Shown in pieces: positions 1 through 12,930 of a stretch of DNA of 64,000 nt; the first letter of the stretch is position 1, and each line of letters starts with the position of its first letter. The stretch spans positions 7,099,495 through 7,163,494 of the forward strand of contig OZ234502.1 of NCBI GenBank assembly GCA_965153455.1, in the 5' to 3' direction. The position numbers were made by a program, and so were the translations under genes. The notes beneath the pieces were generated by a model. It made no database searches, was not told the origin of the DNA, and saw only the letters and a list, made by a program, of their open reading frames with translations. The DNA comes from Sphagnum compactum (Eukaryota > Bryophyta > Sphagnopsida > Sphagnales).

Positions 1-740
1 CCAACATTGTAAATATTTGTCAAATACACGTACATGGCCCCGTGTAAATGTTTTGGGGGTGTGTAAGTGTAAATACTAAAATTACTTGTAAAGTCACCCT
101 GTCTTTGGGCCTCCTTTCACCCCAAACCCTTCTTTGGGGTATCCATAAAGTAAGAAAATTTTATTCAATCTGGGAATGAAATGCTGAAAATCAGCATTTA
201 ATGCACAAGGTTCAAGACTAATTATAGTAGTTTTACAAGTAGGACCAGTGAAAATATATGCAGCAACAATGGAGGCGCTAAAGAAAAAGGAAAGACAGGG
301 TGAAACTCACTTCACCCCAAAAGCTGAGGTCCCCCCCCCCCCCCCCCCCCAATGTTTTTCTTTTTCTTGGTAGGTTTTTATTTTTCTTGAATTTCACCCT
401 ATTTATGATCAAACTCAGGGTTCTAGCGTTGTTTTCCTTACATTAATAGATAATTTTACTATATACCTTTAATGACCATAGCTTCTTGCAAAGCCATATG
501 AATTAGTTGTGGGTGTACACTGTATACTTTGATTTATTTTTTTGGCAATGGGCCATTTAGCCGGCTTATCATCAAAAACATTATGAATTCTCCCCTCCTC
601 AAGTAAAAATCACATTTTTTACATTGTTTTATATTTACTTTGTTTTACATAGCCATGTAAAATCATATAAATATATATATTTTTACACTTACACTAAGTG
701 TAAGTCCCACACCATTTACACACACAACACTCATCTAATA
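1..740 (+). repeat. Dispersed repeat family R1, copy 1 (window starts inside it)
   Basis: The stretch from about 60 to 740 is matched, as an inverted diverged copy, by about 18420 back to 16960. Shared landmarks are a 'gcaacaatggaggc' stretch, a GGTGAAACT segment, a GCAATGGGCC segment near 547 and a terminal region rich in TTTACAC/TTACAC words (590-740). A third partial copy lies at 14150-14770. No coding capacity is seen. A 20-C homopolymer occupies 331-350. The superfamily is unknown; it could be a non-autonomous LTR or DNA element. Confidence 0.55.
331..350. repeat. Poly-C homopolymer (20 C)
   Basis: Twenty consecutive cytosines directly follow GAGGT. It lies inside repeat R1. Exact length may be unreliable because long homopolymers are prone to sequencing error. 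Confidence 0.9.
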
Positions 741-3645
741 GTTAGATTTGGAAGGTAGAGATAGTAGAGATAGTATATATAATTGGATTGTACAATATGC
801 AAGATATTTTGATTGAACCTCTTGGACAAACATTCTAATCATATGAGAAATCCAAAAACTAGAAAACAAACTATTTGAATGTTATATTCTATCAAAACCA
901 TGTATGATGAAAAATTTGTAAGTATTACGATACTTTGTATTAAATTTGTTGAATGTGAATTTTGTGCTACATCAATTCTTTTCAAATGAAAGAAAAAACT
1001 CAGCAATTTCCATGGAAATAATAGAACATCAATAGTGTCTTGGAAAAATAATGTGACACTCACAATCACTAGTACTCTAAGTAGTAAACAATACATGGTA
1101 ATCTTGCAGCATTACACAAAGATTGTTAATACAAAGCTAAACAATCAGCTCATAGTGTAATGGGTTTGCTCTATATAGCCAGTTTATTTTTTTCACATTT
1201 GTAAAGTAGGTCAGTTGGCGATTGTGCACAAGAGGACTTAGCCAAATTTGGCTAGAGGTCAAAGGGGGAAGAAATTTTTTTTTGGATTCCTCTTATAATT
1301 TGGTGACTTTGTTGGAACCTATGCTCTAAGTAAGGTGACTTTAGATTATTTTTTCCCTGTAATGTTTTGGATTGGACCCAATTTTCCTCCAAGAAGAACC
1401 CATTTGTACCTTTTGCACTCTCTGCCCCTCCCCCCCCCCCCTCTCTCTCTAGGTTGTAAATATTCGCCAAAAAATCCAAAAAAGCACTGTTTATAACAAA
1501 ATCATGAGAGATGAGGGGGATGCAATTTTTTATGATGTATGTCCAAAATATTTCAATTATTTTTAATGTGCATTGTGCAAACAAACAGTTTAAAATCACA
1601 CATGGTCAAGTTGTGAGTCATGTTATATCATTTTACTTGATGAAAATTTCAGTTTATTGATAAACATAAATTGAAATAATTAAGTTGATTTTGGAGCAAT
1701 GTCAATTGAGGACATCCACATCCAAATCACCTAATACAATGAAGGGATAGAAGGTGGGAAATTTTGATATTAGTTTTTGAAGTGTGGACAAAAATCTTCT
1801 CCAAGATAAAATTGGGGCTTGTAAATTGCAATAGTGAATTACAACACTAGAAATTAGGATTAGGGTGGTCAAAAGTAATTGCAGCCAAATGGTTAAATCT
1901 AGGAATCATCTTCTATTTCTAAAATTTAGATTTCTACCATTATTTTTATTTATTTACTTGGGGATGATTTGAAAGTTAGTTTTGAAATGATTTTGAATTT
2001 TTGTGGAATTTACAGTTCTCACTAATCTCTCAAATGGTTCTCATGGTGTTCCATGAGTTTCATTACCTTCTCAATGGGTTCCCAAAATGTCCCAATAACA
2101 AAATTATGAAGATGTAATGTGTATTGTGTGATTCATTTTTAGTTAATTGAGGGGGTGGCGCACAAAAAAAATTTCTTTTGCAATGAGCCTCTTTGATTGA
2201 CTCATGACTAAAACAACTTAAACTTTTGGTACTCCTAAAATAAAGACTGCACTTTGCACTCTCAAAACAAGAATACAATTTTTTTTTCCTATTTTCTTAA
2301 AAATAATTTTCACTAAGCTATGCATAAAAGGGTGATTAAAAACATTTGATCTTTTGTGTGTTCATTCATTTATTGCTTAATTATGCTTGAGTGGAATTTC
2401 TATTACTAAGAGTGTTAGGTAACCAAATTGATGATTGAACATTGAGTGCCTGATTGAAGGTCTCCCTCTCTCTCAATAATGATCTTTTGTTTTTTAAGTC
2501 TAGAAACAAAGTGTAAAGCATTAGAGGGTGCACTTGTAGCACTTGAAATCACTTAAAAGAGTTTTAAAATGAAGGAATTATGACCCCCATAATTCGGGGA
2601 GTTCACAGACTTGAAAAGAAATTTCATCACTTTTGACCTAATGATAAGCAACATCACAATTTTATCCCATATGCAGTGCAAGTATTCATTTTTGAAAACA
2701 TTTTTTCGCAAAATCGCCAAAATTCGTGACAAAAGGATCAAGCCATTATGTTGCTCCCCATGAAGACACTTTAAGAAAAGAAGAAGACTTTCAAGTTGCA
2801 AGCAAAGAAGTTTAGGGTTTAGGGTGGCCTACCTTGAAGTTAATGCTTTCTACAGAGGTTTTTGATATTGTCTTTTAGTGCCCTGAAATTCTGGACTGGC
2901 TATATGGAAGAGTTCCTTTCAGTGAGGCTTGGCTATTGCAGGTTGTAATTGCTTCTTAGTATGTGCCATTTTGTGTGATTAGAGCTCTGAAATTTTGTGC
3001 TGGAATGTGGAAGAGATCCAAATGGCCCCCTCTAGTGGAGGGGCCGTGGTATTAAAGCTATTCTTCTGAAAGGGACCATTTGGATTGCAGGAAAGCTGTT
3101 GGGTTAAGGTGGTAGGATGTGAACTTGCTTGGATGTGAACTTGCAGTTATCATGATCACTTGAGGAGACCCTGTGCTCCAGAAAAAACTCAAAACTAGTT
3201 GACACTCTTAGAGCCCTAACTCTTTGAGCCCTAAGAATCGCGTGCATTGTTGGGTTTTTGGTCCCTTGTGGAAAACAGGATTGGGTGATGTTTTGAGCTG
3301 ATATGTCTGTTCTTCACTATTGCAACTCTACTTGTTCCTTGACTTTGTGATGCCCAAAGCATGTGGGGGCATGCTTTGCCTTTCCTTGTTGCCCAGAAAG
3401 GAAAGGCTTGTTGCAGGGGTTCCAAATTGTTGATATCTTTGAGATTTCACAAGCTCTCAAAAACTGCATGATAATGACATTTTGATTGTGTGTGTATAAA
3501 CCAGTGTTGGTCAATTATTGAGAAAATGACTTGTTATCAACAAGGGTTTAAGGGTAGGATATTCATAATTGACATATAGGTTCTATTGGTTATTTGAGAC
3601 AAATATAAAAAATCAGACAAAATATATTCTGCAGAGACCTGATGC
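741..3645. other. AT-rich intergenic sequence with repeat fragments
   Basis: No gene is supported. The region near 2000-2210 resembles dispersed family R2 (phrases built on GGTTCCCAA, ending in a GCAATGAGCC motif near 2180). The open frames here are short, low in complexity and have no recognisable domain. Confidence 0.5.
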
Positions 3646-3916
3646 ATCGCAAACTTTTTATCTCACAATGTTGTAGTGAAAATGATGATTTTTTAATTTT
3701 TTTTCATGAGTTTGTATTTTTTGCACATGAATATCATGTGTTTAAAACATGTATGTAGAATGCACATATAAAAAAGATGAAATATTTTCATGTAATTTTG
3801 TGCACATATGTTGTGAATGATACATGTTTTAAACACACAATATTTATGTGCAAAAAATGATAAAATTATTTTCACATAAATTTCACTATCAAATAGTGAG
3901 ATAGGAAGTTTGTGAT
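3646..3916. repeat. Long hairpin (inverted repeat with arms of about 130 bp)
   Basis: The left arm starts ATCGCAAACTTTTTATCTCAC and the right arm ends with its imperfect reverse complement (GTGAGATAGGAAGTTTGTGAT). Inner landmarks also pair: TTTTTTGCACAT with ATGTGCAAAAAA, and GTTTAAAACATGTAT with ATACATGTTTTAAAC. The loop lies near 3775-3790. It has the form of a foldback MITE. A small-RNA-producing hairpin is the alternative. No clear target duplication was identified. Confidence 0.7.
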
Positions 3917-6242
3917 ATAAGATCATTATGAAAATGTATTATTTTGATGGAAACCAAAAACTTATTCAGACCCTTCATGTTGTGTCTCAATAGGTTCTTG
4001 AGTCCTTTAACATTAATATGATTGATTTATCATTTGAGAATTTGTTCTATTTTTTCAATTTTAGCTCCACTTTTAGATCCTTTTTTACTTGAATTTGACC
4101 AATGTGTGTTTACAATTGGAGGATGTGTAAGACTACAGATGGAATGAAGTTTTTTTTTTTGGAGGGACAAGTTTCACTTATAAAAAAATTACCTTGACAT
4201 TATTTTAAATTGTTATCAAGTTGGGTATACGTCAAACATTTCAAAACCAACCCTTACACATAAAAGATGGGTATTATTTTAAAAAAAACTTGAAAGATTG
4301 ATGGACAAAGGCATCACTTAAACAAGCAGATTGATACTAGCTGAGTCGAAAGTTTTTCAAAATCTAGTTATTTGATATCTTGTGTGCAATAGGAAAAACA
4401 ATTTCACAAAAGCCTCACCCTACCAGTTAGCCCCACCAGTTATGAAAAAAGAAAAATTGACCAACATCGATGTAAACTATAAACGAGATTTGCAACATCT
4501 ACTTCAACATCTGTTTTTGTTCAAACAAGTCATGTTGAATGTTAGATTGTAATTGTTAGGCTTAATTTATCAATTGTTCTTTTATGAACTTAGATTCTAG
4601 TATTGTATTTGAAGCGATTTGAAAACAAATATTTCAAAAAAGGAAATTGAATTTTGAACCTATGACAACCAAGTTTTGTGGAAGAGGCAAAGGGCTAGAC
4701 CTTTACTCTACAAAAAGTCCTGTACTCACACATTCTAGTTAATTTGCTCCCTCTTATCATCACTAAATCTCATAAAATGTATGTAAGAGAAAACACGGAC
4801 CTGCCCATCTTTGCAGAATCTATTTTATCAATTTGAGGCAGCTGCTTGAAACTTTGTAAAAGCAATTTAGGGTGAGGGCTAAACCAAAAACTTTGGTTTA
4901 GGGTTAGTTTGGCCCTAACTCTCATGAATAGTGTCACTCATTCAACCTCTTTTCCTACCCCTATCCCAAGAGTCCAGGAATTCAAATTCTTCTAAAGCAC
5001 CACTTAGTCAAGCAGGGATCTGAAAATGAATTAAAAGGAACACAGCTAATACCAAGGATGGATGCTACAACTTGATCCAGTTTCTTTTATCCTTATGGGG
5101 ACTCTCATGACCATGCCTGATTAAAAAAAATGTCTGACATGGAGACTCACTTAATTTATGGATCAAATTGTTGCTTTAGTAAGTGGGGCAATTTTTATTA
5201 GTCTTATAATTTGTGGGTTTGGTGTGAAAAAAATAGGATTGTATAGGTCAGAAATTTTCATTGCTGGAGATTGAGAGTTTGATCATGTACCCAATGTATT
5301 GTATTTTCTCTTTCAATTTTATGATGTAGCCAAATGTGGAACACGGCCTACCATAGTAGGTACAAATTGAGAGCCTTTAGAAATGAGAAATCTTCACATA
5401 TACAACACAAAGAAAATAATATCTCCTCAAAAGTAGAATAGAGTGTCCAGAAATTTTGTGGTAACTTGCAAGTTGTGCATCTCTCAAATACAATAAGTTC
5501 AGAAAGACTTTCTCTTCAAAAGGCCAAATCTAGTGAAGTCTTTTTCCAAGTACACAACATAACAGAATTTGTAGCCAAGATTTTTTCAAAACTTGACTCC
5601 AAAACACAAAATCTGATGGTTGTTCAATATTGTACAAAAGTTGTTGAGCACTCCAGTGCACATGATGCTGGTCCTGAACACCATGAACTCTTGACCACCC
5701 CGTGCAGCAATGTTTGATCATTGCAGTACTTGAACTGGTCACTGCTGCAGCTGGTTTGGTACAGTATTTCCAAATCTACAAAGAACCTTGAAATACCTTG
5801 TATATGTAGCTGGGTAAGCAACCAACCATCTGCAAATACCCCTGCAATTACTTCCTACTACACTGCAACCATATACTCACCTACTAGAAGCATAACATCC
5901 ATGTCGACCCAAAATATACATCAGTGTTCAGCTCACATCAAAGTCCTGCATCTTTGAACTGTACAACTTGCTACTGGAGTGCAAACAAGATAAAAGGAGC
6001 CGCACCTGTCCACTTAGGTGACCGCTTAAAATTAAGCAAGTTTGCTAGTCAGGAAGATGATATGTGACAGTTCTTGGGATTGGTTAGAAAAATTGCTTAT
6101 ATAGAGCACTAATTTCACTTGCTGTGGTAGGTTTTAATGTGACTACAGCACCAGATGAGAAGAAATTCAAGATAATATGTTTGATCCTGTCCTCCAATAT
6201 TGATCACTCAATGATCGTCAGAAGTTGCAGCTCATCTATGTC
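3917..6242. other. Intergenic sequence, probably including the 3' flank of the HMA gene at 6243
   Basis: There is no recognisable coding sequence. The part from about 5450 to 6240 is less AT-rich and lies immediately downstream of the minus-strand HMA stop codon, so it may contain its 3' UTR. Overlapping open frames on both strands at 5466-5957 have no domain and are not called. Confidence 0.4.
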
Positions 6243-8468
6243 TTAGTAGTAGATGTTGCCATTTGCATTGTAGTAGTTGTTATATGGCTGGTATGGGCTC
6301 CAGTGGGATGCACCGCGACCTGCTCCATAGGAATCGGGGCCATACATGAGCTTCCTCGGACCATATCTCCAAGAAGGAGCTGCAGCAGCATGTCGGATGT
6401 AGTTATAATAGTGCATGTCGTATAAGCTGCCGAAGCTGGAACCTCGAAACGCATTGCGAAGAATTCGTGGCCAGAAGCTGTTGTGGTGGTGGTGCCCAGG
6501 GTAATGGTTTTTGGCGTGCCTCACAGCTCGACGCACCACCTCAGGATTCGCTCTGCCGACGACTATCAGCTTTTCGTGATATCGGTCGGACATCACACTG
6601 TCCACACCTGCAGAATGCAGCAAAGAAAATGATCAGGAACTTATATAACTCTTAACTTTTGAGCACACATCCCTAAAGCTCAAATCTTTTCACTAATTTT
6701 CAACATGATCACAATTGATTCAAGCTCTGTATGCTTTCATGAGTTTTCATCGGAAGATCATAGTACTTATATTGCAGCTTGACTGCCTGAGCGTTTCGGC
6801 AGCTTTAAGTGAGACGCATGATTTGTTTTTCAAGCTGCACATATCACAATGGGCTGATCCTGGGCCGCTTGCACGTGATTGCAACAAGAGTACAGTTGCA
6901 AAACTGCATAAATGTCCAGCTGGTTGATTTTCTCAAGCAAGAATTTTTCTTAGGATTCCCTGTGGAGCCATCAAGAAGAACTCGCATTTCCCCTATGCGA
7001 AATATGAAATGGATTGTTTGAAAATGGGAAAATTATACAATGATCCACCCTCTGTTTCACAATGGGAAAACGAGAATAAAACATTGAAATATCGGTCCCA
7101 GGATTTCCCTTGGAGAGATTTCCGTATGTTTTGTTAATTCAACTGTAATTTGTCAGAGGTTTTTTTCACTCTTTTCCCTACAGGGGATGCCAAAAAAGTT
7201 TCTTGTGATATTCGACTTGGAGCTAGCTGGAGTTCCGACGTTCAGCAAGCTTACCAGGCAAATGTCTAATAAAGTTCTTCAGTCTGTCCTCGCATTCCTT
7301 GCAGCACCTGATTTCAATTACCTGCACACGATCGATAGAACCGAAGGTCAAATTGCAAGGTGTTTCCAAAAACAATTCTAAGTCGTCGTTTCAAACTATT
7401 GACTAAGTCCTCGTGTCGGCAATGGCCGCATGCAGCAGCCCAAGTTTCAACAACTGATGCAGGTTGCACCAATCAACTAGCTGGAGATAAATTCCAACAT
7501 CTTACTTAGGGATTAAATTTCTATAATATTCAGCTGCACTCCAAGTTCATGATCAGCAACTGATCTTCGAGGTCAGACCATATCTATTTGCTCTCTTGAA
7601 AAACCACAAATATTGCATGATCAAGACTGCCCAAATGAACTAGATCAATAACTGAAGACCATGAAAAGCCATACATACTCCTGGACTCATGTAACGAGTC
7701 TGCTGCATAGGGTAGGCGCCCGCGTAGTACTGGGGGTGAACAGATTGATACGCGTACTGGTCGTCAGCTGGGTACCTAGTACCGCCCATATAAAACCAAT
7801 TGGGCTCCTTGTGATAGACGTTAGAACCATAGAACAGCTGCACATTTAACAAGCACACACAAGTGATCTGAGTTCTGGAATCTGTACAACAATCACACTA
7901 CTCTCATGACACCATTCCAAACACCCCTGAAGCAGATCCACCAACTCCCAAAACATGACAACGAGGTGGATGCTGCATGGGGTGGTCGTTTATATGTGTG
8001 AAGAAACCAACCTCTAGTGCGCAGTAATATATACATGTCCATATTCATGGCTCTGCACTGCAGTGAAATTGACAAATCTGTAAATAATTATTCCCCGAAA
8101 CTTTTCTGGCATTCCTTGTAGGGAAAAGAGTGGAAACCTCTGATGAATCAAAAGTTGAATTAACAAAAAATAGGGAACGTTCTGCAGAGGAATCGCGGGA
8201 CCAATATTTCAAAGTTCTATTCTAATTTTCCTATTGTGAAACAGAAGGATCATTGCATTTTCCCATTGTCAAACAAACCATTTCATGTTTGCATAGGGGA
8301 AATTCAAGTTCTTCTTGACAAATCTGGAAATTGTTCCGCTCAAGACGATGCAGCTCACATTGTGAATCAAGAAAACATGAAAATGCAAACCAGAAGATCC
8401 AGCCACCTAGCAAGCCAGTGTGCTTAAGTCTTGAGTGATCACACCTCTAGCATGCCGGAGCTGGTCAT
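6243..8468 (-). CDS. HMA-domain metal-binding protein (HIPP/HPP-like), 4 exons, 204 aa
   Basis: Exons on the minus strand: 8468-8445, 7837-7679, 7321-7255, 6607-6243 (615 nt). Introns are 607, 357 and 647 nt, all GT..AG; the first donor (GTGTGA) is weak. The HMA domain starts at about residue 62 and carries CCKEC (C67, C68, C71), the CxxC metal site. It continues through LPGVDSVMSDRYHEKLIVVG and ends at about residue 120 with the last helix (PEVVRRAVRHAKNHY). A His/Tyr/Asn-rich tail follows and ends NIYY, so there is no CaaX isoprenylation box. HMA proteins of this class bind soft metals such as Cu, Zn or Cd, or act as protein-interaction adaptors. The start is supported by similarity of the spliced N-terminus (MLELFYGS) to the paralogue at 27838 (MTECFYGA). 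The third intron splits the domain at a Gly codon (G|GT), as in the paralogue at 59742. The first exon is the least certain part. Confidence 0.72.
6951..7198 (+). repeat. Intronic MITE-like repeat, copy 1
   Basis: About 250 bp inside intron 3 of the HMA gene. It shares runs such as CATCAAGAAGAACT, TTTCACAATGGGAAAA and GTTAATT...GTCAGAGGTTT with 60546-60816 in the same orientation, and with 8105-8319 inverted. Ends are weakly complementary (GGATTCCCTGTGGA versus GGCATTCCTTGTAGGGA). It is non-coding. Confidence 0.65.
8105..8319 (-). repeat. Intronic MITE-like repeat, copy 2 (inverted)
   Basis: This is the reverse complement of the repeat at 6951-7198, lying in intron 1 of the same HMA gene. 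The copies are about 0.9 kb apart and face each other, so an unspliced transcript could pair across exons 2 and 3. Landmarks: CATTCCTTGTAGGGAAAAGA at the left, AAGTTCTTCTTGAC at the right. Confidence 0.65.
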
Positions 8469-10329
8469 GATTGTTGCTGTAAGAACAGGTTCGAGACGTC
8501 TTCTTTGTTGTTATTGTTGTTGTTGTTGTTGGCAGGCCACCTGAGTATGTTCCTAAGAACGAATTCAACAAAAACTCCGGACGAAACAAAATCGTCACTC
8601 AAGTCAACAGAAAATTTTCTTTTGGCTTAAAACACAAAAACCTCAAGCTTGAAGACGAATTAGGTCCGTTTCCTCGATCAATAATGACCAAAGAAGGTAT
8701 AACAGTTTCGAGTGTAACGATTCATCATCATTCGCATCTTCAGGCAAAAGTTAAGTGCTCTCACCGGTGTGCGAAAACCTCATACCGCAAGCAAATAAAA
8801 GCCAAGCTCGTCCGCTGCGAAAACGGGAACTTTTGTCAATGGAGCGTAGTGTTGTACTTATTTTTGGCGAATTATCAGCAAAATTCCCCATTGGTCAAGG
8901 GGCTGGCCACATCAATGAACAAAAATAAACTTGAAAAAAATGGTCTTTTTGCCATAAAACTTACACATCATCAGCGACGATGCCAAATAGTCACTCTAAC
9001 CCTTGCAACCTTTGTACAAACTTTTATTTCATAATCATTCAAAATGCCGAAAGGACCCCATTAAATAACCTACTCTAACTACTACATCTCTAAACCCTAA
9101 TCGGTAGAATGTTCAACATGGGGAGAGCCATTGCCATAGTTAAACCTTTCACACACTTGTAGGTTGTAGGTTTAGTTATTAGAGTTTGTTTTCATAATTA
9201 AAGTCATCCCCAACTTCTGAAAATTGATGTAATTATTAAGGATATTTTTGGGGTATTTTTTCAAGTCCAAATGATATGACATAAATTTTTTAGAAGATGC
9301 CCATGAAAAAAATTAAAAATTCAATTTGTTTTGAAATGCTAAAAGAAAGTTAAAAATCTAAAACACTATTTTTTTATTGATTTTAAATAGAAAACAAGGG
9401 AACAAATATGTTAAAAAAATTTGCTTGCACCCCTTGTTGATTTGAGCTACAATCATTAATGTTAATTTATAAGTCCAAACTTCAATGAACTTTACTTTTT
9501 AACTCATGAATTTTTTTGTAGGTTTGAACTGTGAAGTCGCAAGTCATAGGTGTGTGTATAGTCTGTGCAAATTTTATGATTCAAATGTCAAAGAACTTGA
9601 ATTGACATCACATATCATATATTTCTAATTTTCCAATTCCAAAATCAAGTGTTGGAAAGCTTGAATCAACATAATAATGAACATTAGCACATTGTCTCTC
9701 CACTTAAACACATACAATGTTTAGACTTACAAACTGTTTTTTAAAACTGAAACCTATGAAATGTTTTGTTGCACTTCAAAAGCTTGAAAAGCCATTAGCA
9801 ATCTTCAATTCCCTAATCCTTGCGAGTAGCATAAAAATCTATTACAAAATGCAAAATCAAAATGCACATGTTACACAATATTAAAAGACTACATTCCATA
9901 GTGCAAAATGTAAATTCAAAAGTCTAGTCGTGGATTCTAATTTTGTGTTGTGCAATGTGCACTCTAATTTTGTGTTGTGTTTTAGTTTTTTATGTTCTTG
10001 TAGAAATTTGGCAAGCATAGACTACCAATGGTTTTTGTGGTTTTAAAAATGCAAAAAAACAATGCATAAGATTTAGTTTCAAGAAACAAATCTTTGTAGG
10101 TTTGGAATTTAGACTTAAAACTTTATATGCGACTCCAAATTAATTTGACTTTTAAAGTATTAGAACCTAAAAGAACCCCAAAAGAAATTGAAATCGAGTT
10201 TAAGAAAAGAAAAAAAGCTTATAAACTAAATCAAAATTTTCAAGAAGTCTAAGCTCTGAAACTACCCTAGGCAAAAAATGTTTTGAGCAAAGACAAGCTT
10301 GTCACATATGTTTAGTGCAAAATTTGCAA
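8469..10329. other. Upstream flank of the HMA gene and AT-rich intergenic sequence
   Basis: The 8469-9030 part is moderately GC-rich, includes a (GTT)n run near 8507-8530, and probably holds the promoter/5' UTR of the minus-strand gene. A candidate acceptor (TTCTTACAG on the minus strand) sits just before the proposed ATG, which would imply a further 5' UTR exon. From 9060 to 10329 I see only AT-rich unannotated sequence. Confidence 0.4.
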
Positions 10330-11335
10330 AAAGGTTATGAGTAAAGAAAGACTCCTTGTTCCCAAGTTTGATTTTCTTTGTAAACATGGTAGTAGGAAGA
10401 AAGCTACTTCCCCATGCACGGTCCTCCTAGAGGCACATTCTACTATGCTAAGGATTGTCAACATGTTAAAAATTGAAATGATTTATGTTTCTAGAAGTGG
10501 GGAAAATGTGTTGAACATTAAGGGTTGAAGAAAGTCATTCAATTTGTCACAATTTTCTACCTACTCCAAGAAGGAAATGATTTATGTTTCTAGAAATGGG
10601 AAATGTGTGTTGAACATTAAGGGTTGAAGAAAGTTGTTTAATTTGTCACAATTTTCTACCTACTCCAAGAAGGCAGGCCCTAGATGCTTGAATATGAAAG
10701 CATGAAAGGTTTGTTGTAATTCCTTCAAATGAAAAATAATCCACATAAACATTAGTGTGACAATATTGATTAGTCCATGGCTGAAATAATGCATGACATT
10801 TTCAAGGCAACCATTATAGAAGCTATGAATGCAACAAATTATATTTCCATCTTTTGTGATGAAGCTACGAGTGTTGATAATCAAAGCTAATTGTTCAAAC
10901 CCAATATTGCCCCAAGAGGATTGGGCATGATTAAACCTTAGTATGATAAGTCCTATCTTCTATGTCTTTGGATTTGTAGATGTCATTTTTCAAGTTAACA
11001 ACGAAAAATAACGTTACATTAACCATGGGTTCTCTTTACATTATGAATCCTATGACTTGACTTTGGTGATTTCTTGCCTTTTCATAAATTAGTGCACACA
11101 AGTTGCCAATATATTTGAAATTGGCAAAAATTGCCATGGTCCAAGTTATTCATTTTATTGCGGATGAAAGGTGTTTCAACAATTTGATTTCATCAAATGC
11201 AAACCCCACAATTGATCCGACAACACATTTAGACCTTTGTGATTTGTATACATTTGCTCAACAATTTTACACACTAGAATTTTCTATATCCACAAGCAAT
11301 TATAGCTTGGAAGGATATGTAAACCTCATCTGACT
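10330..11335 (+). pseudogene. Decayed hAT-like transposase fragment
   Basis: Three separated reading-frame pieces read in order on the plus strand. The first is an N-terminal piece with LLVPKFDFLCKHGSRKKA (10352 on). The middle piece, around 10830-10890, reads NYISIFCDEATSVDNQS and then a stop. The C-terminal piece (11103-11333) has DERCFNNL followed by HLDLCDLYTFAQQFYTLEF. From family knowledge, the CDE.T.VDNQS and DERCF/HLDL motifs are typical of plant hAT-superfamily transposase-like proteins. Stops, frame changes and an internal 99-bp tandem duplication show it is inactive. Assignment to hAT is by motif memory only. Confidence 0.55.
10475..10672. repeat. 99-bp direct tandem duplication
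   Basis: Copy 1 is 10475-10573 and copy 2 is 10574-10672. Each begins GAAATGATTTATGTTTCTAG and ends CTACTCCAAGAAG, with a few substitutions. It lies within the hAT-like remnant. Confidence 0.85.
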
Positions 11336-12484
11336 TTTAGACATAATTTTTGTTTGGGTAAGCTAAGGTCTGATTTTTAACTAAAGGCCCTTAGTTTCCT
11401 TAGAATTTTGTTTCTTTGATGGTGGTTGTAAGATAATAACTACTAAGGTTTAACAAGTTTTTTTTTTTTTGTTGTTGTGAATAGTATGTATATTCGTTGT
11501 GTTCTATTGTAAGCAACTTGTGTTGCAATGGGCAGTTTAGGGGTTCATTTTCTCCACAACTAAGTTGTCAACAAAGAGGCATAGTTTGTGTATTTTGTTA
11601 TTTGTTTTGTGCATTGTATGATATGTGTGTAGTTGTATTGTGCAAGAGAAGGCTTTGTGTTGCAATGGGTAGTTTAAGGATTTAATTGTCGCACAAGTCA
11701 TATTGCAAAAATCTCCTCCTAAAAAATTTATTCATTGCTAGGAGGATTTTTAGAACATTTAAGAATCACCTAAATTTTTTAAGGTGGGCCGAACACACAT
11801 AGCCAAATTAAATTCCATTGAGCATTTAAAGTAGCCAAATAATTCATATTTTAAAAAACACATATTTTTAAATGTCTTGCAAGTAAAAAGCCAAGTTGCC
11901 TACCCCTCATACAAACATTTCACCAAACTAGGCATTCATGTCATGGTAAATGCTTCTTCCTAGCCAAGATAGCTATTTTTGAAAATTGAAAAAAAAAACC
12001 CTAGCTATCATCTATAAGACAACCTAGCCAAATTTGGCAATCACAAATATGAAAATAAAAAATTGATGGCATATCCTTTTATGTTTTTGGCTACCTACTA
12101 GAAGAATTTGGCAATCTAATTTTTTAAAGATTTCTTTTGAAAGTTTGGCAACTAGAAAATTACATTTTTGCCATTTTGAAAAGTTCACCATGTGGCAAAA
12201 ATTTGCCCCCGAAAAAAATCTTAATTTGGACTTGGTTAATATGGATTAACCTTAGAGCAGTCCTCAGGGCATTTTTTTTTGGGTTTAGGGTTTAGTGTTT
12301 CACCAAAATCTGACAAAAAATAATAACAAAACAGAAAATTCTACCTGAATATTCCCAATTTTTCCAGAAAAAATTCATAGTAAAATATGTTGCATAGAGA
12401 ACATAATAAGTGTTGTTGCTTTACTGTCTAACATCCCAAAAGAGATTTAGCATTAAATGGCCACAAGTTTTTTAAACCTGTTTA
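11336..12484. other. AT-rich intergenic sequence
   Basis: No supported gene. There is a near-duplicated phrase around 11510-11560 and 11640-11690 (TTGTGTTGCAATGGGCAGTTTA and its variant). The remainder is low-complexity AT-rich DNA. Confidence 0.4.
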
Positions 12485-12930
12485 TCAAATAGGTAGAGTC
12501 TTCTTTGCAAGGGGTATTAGCCCAGGCCACAAATGGTGACAAACTCTTTTGGGAAGAGAAATTTCATGCAGCCACTTGGGAAGGGCCAAGCATGCACTCA
12601 AGGTGCCTCTCTTTTTTTCCTTTTAAGTTTGGAGGGGGGGGGGTGGGGGGGAAAGGAATTTTTTTCATTCTTCCCTGGTTCGCAATGTGCTACCACTATG
12701 TTAATTTAAGTTCCCAATGGGTTCCCATCAAGTTCCCAATATGTTCTCCAACATGTTCTTCATAGCACCTCACTTTTATGGCAAATGTCATCCTCCATTC
12801 ACTTACATAAGTGGGCCAAAGGGGAGGAACTCTGGACTTCGAAATAGAACCCTTTATTTTGGGGAGCCTCCATAGTGTCATTTTATTTGAATGATGGGTG
12901 AATCAAATTGGCTCATTGCAAAAAAAAAAA
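12485..12930 (+). repeat. Dispersed repeat family R2, copy 1
   Basis: About 440 bp closely matched by 32825-33290, and more weakly by 32340-32775. Order of landmarks: GCAAGGGGTATTAGCC, CCAAGCATGCA, a poly-G run, repeated GTTCCCAATGGGTTCCC phrases, ATAGCACCTCACTTTTAT, GGCCAAAGGGGAGGAACTCT, TTTTGGGGAGCCTCCATAG. It ends in a segment with ATCAAATTGGCTCATTGCAA. No protein is encoded. Confidence 0.7.

Noticed and set aside
5466-5957. Overlapping frames on both strands
   Set aside because: No motif, no splice support; more likely the 3' flank of the HMA gene.
12282-12298. Telomere-type TTTAGGG units (also near 2812-2824)
   Set aside because: Only two units each; expected by chance in AT-rich DNA and not an interstitial telomere array.
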